64,000 bases of DNA. It comes from an uncultured Acetatifactor sp. (GTDB lineage Bacteria; Bacillota; Clostridia; Lachnospirales; Lachnospiraceae). A program made the translations under genes and the position numbers. Each line of letters begins with the position of its first letter. Within the stretch, counting starts at the first letter, position 1. This document shows, piece after piece, positions 62,914 through 64,000 of this stretch. The notes under the pieces were generated by a model. The model had not been told where the DNA came from. It ran no database searches and saw only the letters and a list, made by a program, of their open reading frames with translations. The stretch is taken from assembly GCA_910588225.1 (NCBI GenBank), contig CAJUQT010000006.1, forward strand, positions 1 through 64,000, read 5' to 3'.

Positions 62914-63765
62914 ATGGATCGACTGCATAAAAAGAGGATAATCATATATGGAATAGCCGCCGCAGAGATATTCGCGGTACTTTTTTTCCTGACGTTTCGG
63001 GAGAGAAAGGCTGAACATATCTGGCATCCGGAGGTAGTCGCTTTTGGAGACAGTGTTTTCGGGGCGGTGAGGGATGAGACAGGTGTTCCGGAACAGCTGG
63101 CAGAGCTTCTGGGAAGAACTGTGTATAATGCCGCTATGGGGGGCACTTGTATGGCAAGACTTGAAAGTGGGCGCCGAATGGATTACCCCAAAAACTCGCT
63201 GTCGCTGGCAGGACTGACAAAGTCGGTGGGGGCGGAAGACTTTGGCGTGCAGCAGACTGTGACAATGAGAATACGGGAGAATAATACGGAGTATTTTGCG
63301 GAGGTAATCAACGGCCTGGAAGTGATTGACTTTTCCAGGGTGAAAATTGTGCTGCTGCAGCAGGGGGTCAATGATTATCACGCGGGAGTTCCCATTGAGA
63401 ATCCGGAGGACCCCTATGATGAATATACTTTTCTGGGCGCCCTGCGCAGTTCCGTGGAAGCGCTTCGAAGAGCGAATCCGGAGCTGCGGATTGTGCTGGT
63501 GACGCCTCTGTATACCTGGTATACCACAGGGCTGACCTGTGAGGAGGCGGATCAGGGGGGCGGTGTGCTGAAGGAATACGTGGAAGCGGAGTTGCGGGCG
63601 GCAGAGGAGCTGGATATTGAAATCATTGATGTGTTCCATGATTTTTCACCTCATGAGAAGTGGGAGGATAAGGATTTGTATATGACGGACGGAATTCATC
63701 CCAATGAGGCAGGCAGGGAGAGAATGGCGCGGATAATCGCGGAAGAACTGAACAGGGAGGGATGA
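62914..63765 (+). CDS. Membrane-anchored SGNH/GDSL hydrolase
   Basis: A 283-residue protein with an N-terminal signal anchor (8-28) and an extracytoplasmic SGNH domain: Ser47 in VVAFGDSVFG, Asn in QQGVNDYHAG and the Asp259-x2-His262 pair in DGIHPNEAGR. ATG 62914 or the GTG just before it may be used, with GGGAG upstream. Placed after pseG, it may remove or move an acyl group on the exported pseudaminate glycan. It is a compact relative of the protein at 36772-38271. Confidence 0.78.
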   Translation: MDRLHKKRIIIYGIAAAEIFAVLFFLTFRERKAEHIWHPEVVAFGDSVFGAVRDETGVPEQLAELLGRTVYNAAMGGTCMARLESGRRMDYPKNSLSLAGLTKSVGAEDFGVQQTVTMRIRENNTEYFAEVINGLEVIDFSRVKIVLLQQGVNDYHAGVPIENPEDPYDEYTFLGALRSSVEALRRANPELRIVLVTPLYTWYTTGLTCEEADQGGGVLKEYVEAELRAAEELDIEIIDVFHDFSPHEKWEDKDLYMTDGIHPNEAGRERMARIIAEELNREG

Positions 63766-63770
63766 AGGTC

Positions 63771-64000
63771 ATGCAGTCACCCACACAGGCATTTCGAATG
63801 TTATATGGTAAAATCAGAGGCGAGTGGAAGGTCGCTTTTCTGGCCTGTCTTATCACGGGACTTATAGTTCATATGCCCGTGCTTTTATCGGACATTCCCA
63901 ATCATGACGGTTTGGACAGCATGTACTTTGATCAGAATATGATTACTTCCGGCAGATGGTTTCTCACGGTCGCCTGTGGGATTTCATCTTATTATACACT
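63771..64000 (+). CDS. GtrII-like glucosyltransferase membrane protein, 5' part only
   Basis: An open frame runs from ATG 63771 (GGGAGG at 63755-63760; ATG 63762 overlapping the previous stop is the alternative) to the window edge. It encodes a basic N-terminus, one helix (VAFLACLITGLIVHMPVLL) and NHDGLDSMYFDQNMITSGRWFL, then CGISSYYT, the characteristic start of the GtrII-like glucosyltransferase family found in Clostridia. It would be another GT-C-type enzyme adding side-chain sugar outside the membrane. The rest lies beyond the window. Confidence 0.72.
   Translation, partial: MQSPTQAFRMLYGKIRGEWKVAFLACLITGLIVHMPVLLSDIPNHDGLDSMYFDQNMITSGRWFLTVACGISSYYT

Noticed and set aside
1..64000. CRISPR arrays, tRNA or rRNA genes
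   Set aside because: No regularly spaced repeat array or RNA gene sequence was seen; the only short regular repeat is the triple palindrome at 25861-25911.

Overview
The window reads as one very large cell-surface glycan biosynthesis locus (capsule, exopolysaccharide or S-layer/flagellar-type glycan) from a Gram-positive anaerobe, most likely a member of the Clostridia such as Lachnospiraceae. The reasons are the strong AGGAGG-type ribosome binding sites, the families present (EpsG-type polymerase, BlaI/BlaR1-like pair, GtrII-like and GT-C membrane proteins) and the lack of any Gram-negative export gene. I cannot name the genus. Nearly every gene is on the + strand; the exceptions are the IS630 transposase, two GT-C proteins (27.2-30.5 kb) and one SGNH hydrolase (36.8-38.3 kb).

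Region 1 (1-9.3 kb) is visibly AT-rich and looks like the strain-specific cassette: an EpsG-type polymerase, a glycosyltransferase-like protein, a Wzx flippase, an O-acetyltransferase, UDP-glucuronate 4-epimerase and UDP-glucose 6-dehydrogenase (supplying UDP-GlcA and UDP-GalA). Inside it lie decayed remains of an older UDP-N-acetyl-L-fucosamine (FucNAc) pathway: a capE/fnlA scrap fused to capF/fnlB, the latter cut by an IS630-family element at a TA dinucleotide, and a shattered capG/fnlC. Region 2 (9.6-13.1 kb) holds an intact, diverged set of the same three enzymes (order capE-capG-capF), so the function was probably replaced rather than lost.

Region 3 (13.8-25.9 kb), with higher GC, contains pseB, a Wzz-like chain-length protein, an O-antigen-ligase-like protein, an odd insert (serine recombinase, P-loop kinase, BlaI-like repressor, M56 peptidase), then gmd, glf, manC and pseC. 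Region 4 (26-52.8 kb) is dominated by about a dozen large polytopic GT-C-like membrane proteins, with two polyprenyl-phosphate-sugar synthase-like GT2 enzymes, a GNAT, an SGNH hydrolase and an AT3 acyltransferase. This is the layout expected for machinery that decorates a polymer outside the membrane. It includes a tandem paralogue pair and a tandem paralogue triplet.

Region 5 (52.9-64 kb) is a nonulosonate module: a GT52/sialyltransferase-like enzyme with EDG and HP motifs, a PglK-type ABC flippase, a GT2, pseF, an FkbH-like HAD protein with its own acyl carrier protein, pseH, pseI, pseG, a membrane-anchored SGNH hydrolase and the start of a GtrII-like gene that runs off the end. Together with pseB and pseC in region 3, all six steps to CMP-pseudaminic acid are present. 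The locus can thus be predicted to make UDP-FucNAc, UDP-GlcA/GalA, GDP-mannose and GDP-4-keto-6-deoxymannose, UDP-galactofuranose and CMP-pseudaminate. No initiating phosphoglycosyltransferase and no reductase acting after Gmd is seen in the window.
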